Part shown: positions 8,020 through 16,227 of the stretch, one piece after another
Layout: every line of letters begins with the position of its first letter
Position numbering within the stretch: position 1 is the stretch's first letter
Origin: Streptomyces spororaveus
GTDB lineage: Bacteria; Actinomycetota; Actinomycetes; Streptomycetales; Streptomycetaceae
Direction of reading: 5' to 3'
Length of the DNA: 64,000 nt
Assembly: GCF_016755875.1 (NCBI RefSeq)
Contig: NZ_BNED01000005.1
Coordinates: 3,513,001 to 3,577,000, forward strand
Position numbers and translations under genes: made by a program
Notes under the pieces: generated by a model
Told to the model about the DNA's origin: nothing
The model's input: only the letters and a program-made list of their open reading frames with translations
Databases searched by the model: none

Positions 8020-9774
8020 ATGAAGATCCACAAGTACGACACCGTCATCGTCGGCGCGGGTGGCGCGGGCATGCGCGCCGCCATCGAGTCGACGAAGCGC
8101 AGCCGCACCGCGGTACTGACGAAGCTCTACCCGACCCGCTCCCACACGGGCGCCGCGCAGGGCGGCATGGCCGCCGCGCTGGCCAACGTGGAAGAGGACA
8201 ACTGGGAGTGGCACACCTTCGACACGGTCAAGGGTGGTGACTACCTGGTCGACCAGGACGCCGCCGAGATCCTGGCGAAGGAGGCCATCGACGCGGTCCT
8301 CGACCTGGAGAAGATGGGCCTGCCGTTCAACCGCACCCCGGACGGCACCATCGACCAGCGCCGCTTCGGCGGCCACTCGCGCAACCACGGCGAGGCCCCG
8401 GTCCGCCGGTCCTGCTACGCCGCGGACCGCACCGGTCACATGATCCTCCAGACGCTCTACCAGAACTGCGTCAAGGAGGGCGTGGAGTTCTTCAACGAGT
8501 TCTACGTCCTGGACCAGCTCCTGGTCGAGGAGGACGGCGTCAAGAAGTCGGCCGGTGTGGTCGCGTACGAGCTCGCCACCGGCGAGATCCACGTGTTCCA
8601 GGCCAAGGCCGTCATCTACGCCTCCGGCGGCACCGGCAAGTTCTTCAAGGTGACCTCCAACGCGCACACCCTCACGGGTGACGGCCAGGCGGCCTGCTAC
8701 CGCCGCGGCCTGCCGCTGGAGGACATGGAGTTCTTCCAGTTCCACCCGACGGGCATCTGGCGCATGGGCATCCTGCTGACGGAGGGCGCCCGCGGTGAGG
8801 GCGGCATCCTCCGCAACAAGGACGGCGAGCGCTTCATGGAGAAGTACGCGCCGGTCATGAAGGACCTCGCGTCCCGTGACGTCGTCTCGCGCTCCATCTA
8901 CACCGAGATCCGTGAGGGCCGCGGCTGCGGTCCCGCCGGTGACCACGTGTACCTGGACCTCACCCACCTGCCGCCGGAGCAGCTCGACGCGAAGCTCCCG
9001 GACATCACCGAGTTCGCGCGCACCTACCTGGGCATCGAGCCGTACACGGACCCGATCCCGATCCAGCCCACCGCGCACTACGCCATGGGCGGCATCCCGA
9101 CCAACGTCGAGGGTGAGGTCCTCAGCGACAACACCACCGTCGTCCCGGGCCTGTACGCGGCCGGCGAGGTCGCGTGCGTGTCGGTGCACGGCGCGAACCG
9201 CCTGGGCACCAACTCGCTGCTGGACATCAACGTCTTCGGCAAGCGCTCCGGCATCGCCGCCGCGAAGTACTCCCAGGAGAACGACTACGTCGAGCTCCCG
9301 GAGAACCCGGCGCAGCAGGTCGTCGACCTCGTCGAGCACCTGCGCAACTCCACGGGCAACGAGCGGGTCGCCGACCTGCGTCTGGAGCTCCAGGAGACGA
9401 TGGACGCGTGCGTGATGGTGTTCCGCACGGAGCAGACCATCAAGACCGCGGTCGAGAAGATCGCGGAACTGCGCGAGCGCTACAAGAACGTGTCCGTCCA
9501 GGACAAGGGCAAGCGCTTCAACACGGACCTGCTGGAGGCCATCGAGCTGGGCAACCTGCTCGACCTGGCCGAGGTCATGGCCGTGTCCGCGCTGGCGCGC
9601 AAGGAGTCCCGCGGCGGTCACTACCGCGAGGACTACCCGAACCGCGACGACGTCAACTTCATGCGCCACACCATGGCGTACCGCGAGGTCGGCGCCGACG
9701 GCAAGGATTCCGTCCGGCTGGACTACAAGCCCGTCGTCGTCACCCGCTACCAGCCGATGGAGCGTAAGTACTGA
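8020..9774 (+). CDS. sdhA: Succinate dehydrogenase flavoprotein subunit SdhA
   Basis: A 584-residue catalytic flavoprotein that oxidises succinate to fumarate. The N-terminal dinucleotide-binding motif is VIVGAGGAGMRA. The FAD is attached covalently through His42 in TRSHTGAAQGGMAA. Substrate-site elements are visible: the FHPTG stretch, TEGARGEGG, and the conserved Arg in SRSIYTEIREG. HYAMGGI and GANRLGTNSLLD complete the FAD domain. Length is typical of the family. The stop overlaps the sdhB start by one base. The gene acts in the TCA cycle and respiratory chain, with no key residue missing. Confidence 0.97.
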   Translation: MKIHKYDTVIVGAGGAGMRAAIESTKRSRTAVLTKLYPTRSHTGAAQGGMAAALANVEEDNWEWHTFDTVKGGDYLVDQDAAEILAKEAIDAVLDLEKMGLPFNRTPDGTIDQRRFGGHSRNHGEAPVRRSCYAADRTGHMILQTLYQNCVKEGVEFFNEFYVLDQLLVEEDGVKKSAGVVAYELATGEIHVFQAKAVIYASGGTGKFFKVTSNAHTLTGDGQAACYRRGLPLEDMEFFQFHPTGIWRMGILLTEGARGEGGILRNKDGERFMEKYAPVMKDLASRDVVSRSIYTEIREGRGCGPAGDHVYLDLTHLPPEQLDAKLPDITEFARTYLGIEPYTDPIPIQPTAHYAMGGIPTNVEGEVLSDNTTVVPGLYAAGEVACVSVHGANRLGTNSLLDINVFGKRSGIAAAKYSQENDYVELPENPAQQVVDLVEHLRNSTGNERVADLRLELQETMDACVMVFRTEQTIKTAVEKIAELRERYKNVSVQDKGKRFNTDLLEAIELGNLLDLAEVMAVSALARKESRGGHYREDYPNRDDVNFMRHTMAYREVGADGKDSVRLDYKPVVVTRYQPMERKY

Positions 9775-10532
9775 TGGCCACCCCGACCCTGGACAAGATG
9801 GAGGCCGCGGCCGCGGCCTCGCCCTTCATCACGGTCACCTTCCGGATCCGCCGCTTCAACCCCGAGATCTCCGACGAGTCTCAGTGGCAGGACTTCCAGA
9901 TCGAGATCGACCCGAAGGAGCGCGTGCTCGACGGTCTCCACAAGATCAAGTGGGACCTCGACGGCACGCTGACGTTCCGCCGCTCGTGCGCGCACGGCAT
10001 CTGCGGCTCCGACGCGATGCGGATCAACGGCAAGAACAGGCTCGCCTGCAAGACGCTGATCAAGGACATCAACCCGGAGAAGCCGATCACCATCGAGGCC
10101 ATCAAGGGCCTCACGGTGATGAAGGACCTTGTCGTCGACATGGAGCCCTTCTTCCAGGCCTACCGCGACGTCATGCCGTTCCTGGTCACCAAGGGCAACG
10201 AGCCGACGCGCGAGCGTCTGCAGTCCGCCGAGGACCGCGAGCGCTTCGACGACACCACCAAGTGCATCCTGTGCGCCGCGTGCACGTCCTCGTGCCCGGT
10301 GTTCTGGAACGACGGCCAGTACTTCGGCCCGGCGGCGATCGTCAACGCCCACCGCTTCATCTTCGACTCGCGTGACGAGGCCGGCGAGCAGCGGCTGGAG
10401 ATCCTGAACGACAAGGACGGCGTGTGGCGCTGCCGCACGACCTTCAACTGCACCGACGCGTGCCCGCGCGGCATCGAGGTCACGAAGGCGATCCAGGAAG
10501 TCAAGCGCGCGCTGATCACGCGCCGCTTCTGA
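9774..10532 (+). CDS. sdhB: Succinate dehydrogenase iron-sulfur subunit SdhB
   Basis: A 252-residue electron-transfer subunit. The [2Fe-2S] site is SCAHGICGSDAM...LAC, with Cys72, Cys77, Cys92 and Asp80 in the position where plant-type ferredoxins have a Cys; E. coli SdhB has the same Asp. The [4Fe-4S] and [3Fe-4S] clusters are ligated by the CILCAACTSSCP block (Cys164, 167, 170, 174) and the later CTDACP block. ATG 9774 overlaps the TGA of sdhA (TGATG), giving translational coupling. A strong hairpin 25 bp after the stop ends the sdhCDAB operon. Confidence 0.97.
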   Translation: MATPTLDKMEAAAAASPFITVTFRIRRFNPEISDESQWQDFQIEIDPKERVLDGLHKIKWDLDGTLTFRRSCAHGICGSDAMRINGKNRLACKTLIKDINPEKPITIEAIKGLTVMKDLVVDMEPFFQAYRDVMPFLVTKGNEPTRERLQSAEDRERFDDTTKCILCAACTSSCPVFWNDGQYFGPAAIVNAHRFIFDSRDEAGEQRLEILNDKDGVWRCRTTFNCTDACPRGIEVTKAIQEVKRALITRRF

Positions 10533-10556
10533 CCTTCCGGTCCTTCTCGGTACGAG

Positions 10557-10590
10557 GGCCCCGCCTCCCGGTTCGTCCGGGGGCGGGGCC
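10557..10590 (+). terminator. Terminator of the sdh operon
   Basis: GGCCCCGCC-T-CCCGG pairs with CCGGGGGCGGGGCC around a TTCGT loop, giving a 14-bp GC stem with one bulged T, 25 bp after the sdhB stop. Confidence 0.8.
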
Positions 10591-10752
10591 TTCGCCGTTC
10601 CCCGGGGCCCGTCAGCGGCAGACGGCCGGGGCGACGGCCGCTGCGGCAGCCGTCGCCCGGAGTGCGGCCCCAGCCGCCGTCAGGGGCCCCTCAGGGTCCG
10701 GTGGGGGGCTTCACCCATGGTCGGTGGATCTTGCCCGCAGCAGACTTGCGGC

Positions 10753-11871
10753 ATGCCGAAGACCCCGTACGCCGCTCCCGCCGCCACCCGCCCGACCCGC
10801 TGGACCGCGCTGGCCCTCGCGGGTGCGGCCCTCGTGTCGGTCACCGCCGGCGCCGTCCTGCCCGCCTCCGCCACCGAGTCGCACGGCCCACCGGTGACCG
10901 GTACCGCCCGCGCGCACCACTCGGTCGACACCGCCGCCCTGACCGCGCTGATGGCGCCCGGCGCCATGGCGAGCGGCACCATGGTCCGGGTGGGAGGGAC
11001 GGGCCCGGGATGGACCGGGGCCACGGGGCCGCTCTCGCAGGACCCGTCCGCGAACTTCCGTATCGGCAGCATCACCAAGCTGTTCACCTCCACCCTGGTC
11101 CTCCAGCTCGTCGGCGAGGGCCGCTTCACCCTGGACACCCCGGTCCAGGAGCTCCTGCCGGGAACCCTTCCGGCGCACTGGAAGCCGATCACCGTCGGCC
11201 GGCTGCTGAGCCACACCAGCGGCATCCCGGAGCCCTGCGTCGCCTTCGGGCCGGGCGAGGCCCCCACCCCGGAGCAGGCCGTCTCCCACTGGACCGACCC
11301 GAAGTGCGCCGCGCCCCAACACCCCGTGCTCACACAGCAGTACAACGGCGCCAACTACTTCCTCCTCGGCATGGTCGTCGAGAAGGCCACCGGCCGCTCC
11401 TACGCCGACGAGGTCCAGCACCGCATCGCCCGCCCGCTGGGGCTGCGCCACACCTACCTCCCGAAGCCCGGGGACCGCTCCGTCCCCGCCCCGGTGCTCG
11501 CCGACGGCGGCGAGATCGAGCCGTGGGCCTGGGCCGAGGGCGGCATGCTCTCCAACGCCCCCGACCTGGAACGCTTCATGACCGCCCTGCTGCGCGGCCG
11601 GCTGCTGAGGCCCGCCCAGCAACGGCAGTTGTTCGTCATGCCGGCGCTCTCCGCGGGTGCGGGGGACCGCTTCAGCGCGGGCGGGCTGATGCGCGCCGAG
11701 GTCGACCACACCGTCGTCTGGGGCAAGACCGGCTCCATGGGCCGCTCCACGAACGGGGTGTTCGCCACCGAGGGCGGGCGGCGCACGGTCGTCTACTCCC
11801 TCCTTCCGGCGGGCAGGGACCGCGACTTGCTGCGCGAGCACATCTCGGAACTCGTCGGCGCGGCGCTCTGA
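10753..11871 (+). CDS. Secreted serine hydrolase, class C beta-lactamase / R61 DD-peptidase type
   Basis: About 372 residues. A signal peptide (WTALALAGAALVSVTAGAVLPASA) directs export. The active-site Ser-X-X-Lys is S106-I-T-K109 in FRIGSITKLF. The second motif, usually Tyr-Ser-Asn, reads Tyr197-Asn-Gly in QQYNGANYFLLG, so the Asn is replaced by Gly. The third motif is a clear GKTG box near residue 325. Homologues are DD-carboxypeptidases, esterases or beta-lactamases; the substrate cannot be told from sequence. ATG 10753 is chosen because it starts just before the signal peptide. It looks monocistronic between the sdh terminator and a membrane-protein gene. Confidence 0.85.
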   Translation: MPKTPYAAPAATRPTRWTALALAGAALVSVTAGAVLPASATESHGPPVTGTARAHHSVDTAALTALMAPGAMASGTMVRVGGTGPGWTGATGPLSQDPSANFRIGSITKLFTSTLVLQLVGEGRFTLDTPVQELLPGTLPAHWKPITVGRLLSHTSGIPEPCVAFGPGEAPTPEQAVSHWTDPKCAAPQHPVLTQQYNGANYFLLGMVVEKATGRSYADEVQHRIARPLGLRHTYLPKPGDRSVPAPVLADGGEIEPWAWAEGGMLSNAPDLERFMTALLRGRLLRPAQQRQLFVMPALSAGAGDRFSAGGLMRAEVDHTVVWGKTGSMGRSTNGVFATEGGRRTVVYSLLPAGRDRDLLREHISELVGAAL

Positions 11872-11926
11872 CCTGGTTGCGGGACCGGGGGTACAGGGGG
11901 GAAGTCCCTGTGGAAGGATCGGTGGT

Positions 11927-12493
11927 ATGAGCGAGCAGCAGCCGAATCCGTACACGAGCGACCCCGCCGGCCAGGGCGGTCAGCCCGGCACGCCCGCCAC
12001 CCCCGGCCAGGGCGACTACAAGTGGGGTCCCGGTGAAGCCAGTTACGGCTACCCGCAGCCCTACCCGGCTCCGGCGCCCCCGTCCTACCAGCCGACCATC
12101 GGCGGCGCCGGCATCCCGGCCCCCGCCTACAACGCCGCTGCTCCGGTCGGCGCAGCCGGTCTGTCCCTGGGCGACATCACCATCGCCGGGGACCAGATCA
12201 TCACCCCCTCGGGCAACATGCCGCTCAGGGGCGCGATGTGGAACGCGACCGACTTCTCGCGCACCGAGGAGAAGATCCCCCCGCACGCGATCGTGCTCGC
12301 GATCATCTTCTTCATCTTCTGCCTGCTCGGCCTGCTCTTCTTGCTGATGAAGCAGAAGACCACCACCGGCTACATCCAGGTCACCGTCACCAGCGGCGGC
12401 CGCCACCACTCCACGATGATCCCGGCGGTGGACGCGTACACCTACCAGTGGGTGATGTCCCAGGTCAACTACGCGCGCTCGTGCAGCATGTGA
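11927..12493 (+). CDS. Pro/Tyr-rich single-pass membrane protein of unknown function
   Basis: A 188-residue protein. Residues 1-80 are a disordered cytoplasmic segment rich in Pro, Gly, Tyr and Ala. A short conserved-looking block (LSLGDITIAGDQIITPSG) follows, then one transmembrane helix (about 120-141, IVLAIIFFIFCLLGLLFLLM). The tail of about 45 residues (TTGYIQVTVTSGGRHHSTMIP) is predicted to be beta-rich. I do not recognise a named family. The start is ATG 11927, 6 nt after a GGATCGGT stretch. A terminator hairpin lies 20 bp after the stop. Confidence 0.75.
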   Translation: MSEQQPNPYTSDPAGQGGQPGTPATPGQGDYKWGPGEASYGYPQPYPAPAPPSYQPTIGGAGIPAPAYNAAAPVGAAGLSLGDITIAGDQIITPSGNMPLRGAMWNATDFSRTEEKIPPHAIVLAIIFFIFCLLGLLFLLMKQKTTTGYIQVTVTSGGRHHSTMIPAVDAYTYQWVMSQVNYARSCSM

Positions 12494-12513
12494 GGCGTGC
12501 GCGCGTAGCAGCC

Positions 12514-12541
12514 GGCCGCCGGATCCAGTGACCCGGCGGCC
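12514..12541 (+). terminator. Terminator after the membrane-protein gene
   Basis: GGCCGCCGG pairs with CCGGCGGCC across a 10-nt loop, followed by TTCTTG, 20 bp downstream of the stop codon at 12493. Confidence 0.7.
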
Positions 12542-12859
12542 TTCTTGAAGAGGAACTCGGCCCGCCTGTAGGAGAGGCGGCGGCCGGCCCGGTCCCGGCC
12601 GCCGGCCGGAGAGGAACACCTGCCCCGCCGCGAGGTCGCCCCGGCGGGCCCGGGAGCCGATAGACCGCACGGCCGGGCGGTGCCGGTTCCAGTCCTGACC
12701 GCCGCCGCCCCGCGCCGGGCCGTCGCGCGCACCCCGCCACCACATCGGCCGTCAGCGAGACCGGCATGACGGTCCCCTCGTCCGCGGTTCCGCCCGTGCA
12801 GCCGTCCGGGCTCGCCCGACGGGCCGGTCACCGCTTCCGCGGCACCCTCCGAACATCGC

Positions 12860-12917
12860 TTGAACTTGTTCAAAAAGAGGCCTACAGTCATCCCTGTCAG
12901 CAGTTGAACACGTTCAA
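12860..12917 (+). promoter_or_regulatory. Promoter with two TTGAACnnGTTCAA operators (probable TetR sites)
   Basis: Two perfect 14-bp palindromes, TTGAACTTGTTCAA (12860-12873) and TTGAACACGTTCAA (12904-12917), lie 44 bp apart centre to centre. The first begins with a -35-like TTGAAC, and a -10-like TACAGT follows at 12883-12888 with exactly 17 bp between. The second lies just after the expected transcription start, before the ATG at 12932. A repressor bound at both would block polymerase. The TetR gene at 13780 is the last gene of the unit and the obvious candidate. Confidence 0.75.
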
Positions 12918-12931
12918 AGGGGCTGGGGACA

Positions 12932-13336
12932 ATGGACCTCACCGTCGTCACGTACGTCATCTACCTGCTCATCAGCATCGCCCTCACCGTCTGGGTGGCC
13001 CGCACGCTCAGCCGCAACGGCCGCGTCTTCATCGGTGACGTCCTGCACGGGAACGAGAAGCTCGCCGACGCCGTCAACCAGCTCCTCGTGGTCGGCTTCT
13101 ACCTCGTGAACATCGGCTTCGTGACCCTCTACCTCCGGTCGAGCGTGGAGATCCTGACCCCCCGCGCGCTCTTCGAGGCACTCTCGGTCAAGCTCGGCGT
13201 CGTCCTGCTGGTCCTCGGCTTCATGCACCTCGGGAACGTGTGGGTGCTGAACAAGATGCGCCGCCGCGGGATCATGGAGCGCCAGCAGACCCCGCCCGTC
13301 CCGCCGCAGGCGTGGACCGCACCGGTCGGGGCCTGA
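12932..13336 (+). CDS. Small integral membrane protein of the TetR-controlled operon
   Basis: A 134-residue protein with three hydrophobic helices (VVTYVIYLLISIALTVWVA, LLVVGFYLVNIGFVTLYL, VKLGVVLLVLGFMHLGNVWVL) and a short Pro-rich cytosolic tail. No catalytic motif is visible and I cannot name a family beyond integral membrane protein. It is the first gene behind the double-operator promoter; GGGGCTGGGGAC upstream provides the ribosome-binding site. The DCC oxidoreductase gene starts 3 bp after its stop, so the two are probably made together and may work together at the membrane. Confidence 0.8.
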   Translation: MDLTVVTYVIYLLISIALTVWVARTLSRNGRVFIGDVLHGNEKLADAVNQLLVVGFYLVNIGFVTLYLRSSVEILTPRALFEALSVKLGVVLLVLGFMHLGNVWVLNKMRRRGIMERQQTPPVPPQAWTAPVGA

Positions 13337-13339
13337 GCC

Positions 13340-13768
13340 GTGACGACCGCCGCCGCGCCCGTGCGCAGACTGACCGTCCTCTACGACGCCGGCTGCCCGC
13401 TCTGCGTGCACATCCGGCACTGGCTGCTCGGGCAGCGGTGGCTGGTCCCGCTCGCCCTGGTCCCCGCCGCCTCCTGGGAGGCGAACCGGCGGTTCCCCCG
13501 CCTCGACCACGCCTCGACGCTCCGGGAGATCACCGTCATCGGGGACTCGGGCCAGGTGTGGACCGGGACCGACGCCTTCATCGTGTGCCTGTGGGCGCTG
13601 GCCGAACACCGGCCGAAGGCGAACTGGCTGGCCACCCCGGCCGGCCGGCCCTTCGCCCGGGCGGCGATGCACACGGCCTCCGCGTGGAGGGAGGCCGTAC
13701 GTACCGAGGGTCACCCCGAGGGTGCCGAGGGACCGGCCTGTGACGACCAGTGCGCCGTCCCCCGATAG
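13340..13768 (+). CDS. DCC-family thiol-disulfide oxidoreductase (DUF393)
   Basis: A 142-residue protein starting at GTG 13340, 3 bp after the preceding stop. The N-terminal LTVLYDAGCPLC contains the D-X-X-C-X-X-C signature of the DCC family (Cys19, Cys22), a thioredoxin-like fold thought to reduce or isomerise disulfides. A Trp-rich middle (VWTGTDAFIVCLWAL) is also typical. The tail carries two extra Cys in ACDDQC. The partner substrate is unknown; context suggests the membrane protein upstream. The tetR gene begins 11 bp further on. Confidence 0.82.
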   Translation: MTTAAAPVRRLTVLYDAGCPLCVHIRHWLLGQRWLVPLALVPAASWEANRRFPRLDHASTLREITVIGDSGQVWTGTDAFIVCLWALAEHRPKANWLATPAGRPFARAAMHTASAWREAVRTEGHPEGAEGPACDDQCAVPR

Positions 13769-13779
13769 GCTCATACACC

Positions 13780-14520
13780 GTGACTGATCAGAAGGCTCCC
13801 AAGAGCGAGCAGACCCGCACGCTCATCCTCGAAACCGCGCTCCGCCTCTTCCAGGAGCGCGGCTTCGACAAGACGACGATGCGGGGTATCGCGAAGGAGG
13901 CCGGCGTCTCGGTCGGCAACGCCTACTACTACTTCGAGTCGAAGGAACACCTGGTCCAGGGGTTCTACGACCGGATCGGCGCCGCCCACCAGGCGGCGGT
14001 CCGGCCCATCCTGGACAACGAGACCGACCTGCAGAAGCGGTACGCGGGCGTGTTGACGGCCTGGCTGGACATCGCCGCCCCGTACCACGAGTTCGCCTCG
14101 CAGTTCTTCAAGAACGCGGCCGACCCGGAGAGTCCGCTCAGCCCGTTCTCGCCGGAATCGGAAGCGGCGCGCAAGGCGGCGATCAGCATCCACCGCGAGG
14201 TGCTGGCGGGGGCGAAGACGAAGGTCCCGGCCGAGCTGGCCGACGTACTGCCGGAGCTGATGTGGCTCGCGCAGATGGGCCTGGTCCTGTACTGGGTCTT
14301 CGACCGCTCGCCGAACAGCGAGAAGACGCGGCGGCTCGCCGAGCGCGGCGCGCAGCTGACGACGCGGGGCATCGTGCTGGCCCGCTTCCGGGTGCTGCGG
14401 CCGCTGGTGCGGGAGGTGCACGAGCTGTTCGCGGACTTCCTGCCGGGAATGGCCCAGACGGCCACGGCGGGGGCCCGGCGCAGGGCCTCGGACCCGCACC
14501 CGGAGACGGACCCCGCGTAG
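13780..14520 (+). CDS. TetR-family transcriptional regulator
   Basis: A 246-residue repressor-type protein. The N-terminal helix-turn-helix domain is classical: TLILETALRLFQERGFDKTTMRGIAKEAGVSVGNAYYYFESKEHLVQGFY (about 10-60). The rest is a helical ligand-binding domain with no recognisable ligand signature. GTG 13780 is chosen; a TAGGCT at 13766-13771 sits at the spacing expected for a leaderless transcript, so it may have its own promoter in addition to the operon promoter. It probably binds the paired TTGAACnnGTTCAA palindromes upstream of 12932, which would make the operon self-regulated. The ligand is unknown. Confidence 0.9.
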   Translation: MTDQKAPKSEQTRTLILETALRLFQERGFDKTTMRGIAKEAGVSVGNAYYYFESKEHLVQGFYDRIGAAHQAAVRPILDNETDLQKRYAGVLTAWLDIAAPYHEFASQFFKNAADPESPLSPFSPESEAARKAAISIHREVLAGAKTKVPAELADVLPELMWLAQMGLVLYWVFDRSPNSEKTRRLAERGAQLTTRGIVLARFRVLRPLVREVHELFADFLPGMAQTATAGARRRASDPHPETDPA

Positions 14521-14539
14521 CCGCCGGGAACTCGGCGGC
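14520..14539. terminator. Terminator between tetR and the oligopeptide-binding gene
   Basis: GCCGCCG and CGGCGGC form a 7-bp stem with a 6-nt loop directly at the tetR stop codon, reinforced by outer GTAGCC/GGCTAC arms. The flanking genes converge, so it can serve both strands. Confidence 0.6.
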
Positions 14540-14548
14540 AGGCCCCGG

Positions 14549-16105
14549 CTACAGCCAGTCGAGTTCCCACAGCCGCCAGACGCCGGTGCCGTCCGACAGG
14601 TACTGGGCTCCGGTGACTCCCTCGCGGGACATCACGTAGTCCTTCTTCTGCCAGATCGGCACCATCGGCGCCTGCTGGGCGACCAGCTTCTGGAGGTCGC
14701 GGAACTCGGAGGCCGCCTCGCTGCGCTCCGAGTGGGACTGGGTGCGGGTGATCAGCTCGTCGACGTGCTTGTCGGAGAAGCCGTTGTTCATGGACGAGTC
14801 GGCGCCGACGAGCGGAGCGAGGAAGTTGTCCGCGTCCGGGAAGTCCGCGATCCAGCCGATGGTGTAGGCGTCGAACTCGCCCGCCGCGTAGGCCTTCTGG
14901 AAGTCGCTCCACTTCTCGACCGGCTTGATCGTCACCTGGAAGACGCCGGTGGACTCCAGCTGGCGCTTGAGCTCCTCGGCCTCGGGCATGTTCGCGCCGC
15001 GCACGTTCACGCCGAGGTTGAGGTGGACGGCGGCGTTGATCCCGGCGTCCTTGAAGAGCTTCTTGGCGGCGGCCGGGCTGGGGGTCGGGTAGGCGTCGAA
15101 GAACGGCGTGCTGTGGCCGGCGATGCCCGCCGGGACCAGCGAGTACAGCGGTGTGACGGTCCCCAGGTGGACCTCGGCGGCCACCTTGGAGCGGTCGAGC
15201 ACGGCGGCGACGGCCTGGCGGACGGCGAGCGGGGCCGCGGTGGAGCCGGGGCGGACGTTGAAGACGATGGAGCGGGTCTCGCTGCCGCCGGAGGCCTGGT
15301 AGCGGGTGTCCTTCATGCCCGGGTTGAGTCCGGCGAGCACCGCGGGCGGCATGTCCCGGTGGGCGACGTCGATCTGGTGGGCGTTCCAGGCCTGGTCGAG
15401 CTGCTGCGAGTCCTTGAAGTACTTGACGGTGACGGGCGTGCGGGCGGGCTTTCCCTGGCCCTTGTACGAGCTGTTGGGCTTGAGCTCGACGCTCGCACCG
15501 GCCTTGTACTCGCCCAGCTTGTACGGGCCGGAGCCGTCGGCCTTGCCGTCCTCGCGCAGGGACTTCGCGGGGTACTTCTCCTTGTCGACGATCGACGCGG
15601 CGCCCGTCGCGATCTTGAAGGGGAAGGTGGCGTCGCCGGCGGAGAGGTTGAAGGTGACCGTGCGGCCCTCGGCCCTGACCGACTCCAGGGTGTTGAACAG
15701 GGGAGCCGGACCCTGGTCGGAGTTGATCGCCTTGATGCGGTCGAAGGAGTGCTTGACGTCCTCGGCGGTGATGGTGCGGCCACTCGCGAACGTCACGTCG
15801 GGGCGCAACTCGCACTGGTACGTGGTGAGTTTCTGGCCCACGAACGCGCAGGAGGCGGCGGCGTCCGGCACCGGGGTGCCGGAGCCGGGCTTGATGGTCA
15901 GCAGCGACTGGTAGATGTTGCTGAACAGGGCCCAGGAACCGGCGTCGTACGCCCCTGCGGGATCGAGGGAGGAGACGACGTCACTCGTGCCGACCCGGAC
16001 GGCACCGCGGCCGTTGCCGTCCTCGGGCAGCAACTGCCAGGCACCCACGCCGACCAGGCCGAGGACCAGCCCGGCCGCGATTACCTTCGAGCGGACAGAC
16101 CGCAT
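14549..16105 (-). CDS. Family 5 ABC-transporter substrate-binding protein (peptide type)
   Basis: About 518 residues. An N-terminal hydrophobic segment (VIAAGLVLGLVGVGAWQLL) acts as signal or anchor without a lipobox Cys. The SBP_bac_5 pattern is clear: VRVGTSDVVSSLDPAGAYD, the conserved LRPDVTFASGRTITAEDVKHSFDRI block, GSGPYKL, and a C-terminal VPIWQKKDYVMS. Such proteins bind oligopeptides or other small solutes outside the membrane and deliver them to an ABC permease. No permease or ATPase genes are adjacent, so it is an orphan binding protein that must share a transporter or act as a sensor. The start MRSVRSK at 16105 follows a G-rich stretch. Confidence 0.88.
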   Translation of the reverse strand: MRSVRSKVIAAGLVLGLVGVGAWQLLPEDGNGRGAVRVGTSDVVSSLDPAGAYDAGSWALFSNIYQSLLTIKPGSGTPVPDAAASCAFVGQKLTTYQCELRPDVTFASGRTITAEDVKHSFDRIKAINSDQGPAPLFNTLESVRAEGRTVTFNLSAGDATFPFKIATGAASIVDKEKYPAKSLREDGKADGSGPYKLGEYKAGASVELKPNSSYKGQGKPARTPVTVKYFKDSQQLDQAWNAHQIDVAHRDMPPAVLAGLNPGMKDTRYQASGGSETRSIVFNVRPGSTAAPLAVRQAVAAVLDRSKVAAEVHLGTVTPLYSLVPAGIAGHSTPFFDAYPTPSPAAAKKLFKDAGINAAVHLNLGVNVRGANMPEAEELKRQLESTGVFQVTIKPVEKWSDFQKAYAAGEFDAYTIGWIADFPDADNFLAPLVGADSSMNNGFSDKHVDELITRTQSHSERSEAASEFRDLQKLVAQQAPMVPIWQKKDYVMSREGVTGAQYLSDGTGVWRLWELDWL

Positions 16106-16227
16106 CCCCTGAACCCCACCCCTTGTCCCGATGACAGCGATGCGCTGTTCGATTAACGGGCATCCCATCACGGAATATCAGCCACCGGAAGGCGAGTTGA
16201 GAAGGGCGGCCCGGGGTTTGGAGCGGG

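Larger units (their letters stand above)
12494..12931. other. 438-bp gap: terminator, uncharacterised stretch, then a regulated promoter
   Basis: The left end carries a terminator (12514-12541) and the right end the TetR-type operators and promoter of the next operon. Bases 12550-12770 contain several GC-rich hairpins but no reading frame with convincing codon use. Fragments such as SYRRAEFLFKKAAGSLDPAAGC on the - strand could be gene debris, but I cannot assign them. Confidence 0.4.

Noticed and set aside
12550..12770. A decayed gene in the GC-rich gap before the TetR operon
   Set aside because: Fragments on the - strand hint at protein-like sequence across shifting frames, but none is recognisable or has clear codon bias.
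12860..12917. The TTGAACnnGTTCAA sites as KstR (sterol catabolism) operators
   Set aside because: The pattern fits TNNAACNNGTTNNA, but no sterol or beta-oxidation gene is adjacent and the linked TetR protein does not resemble KstR outside the helix-turn-helix.
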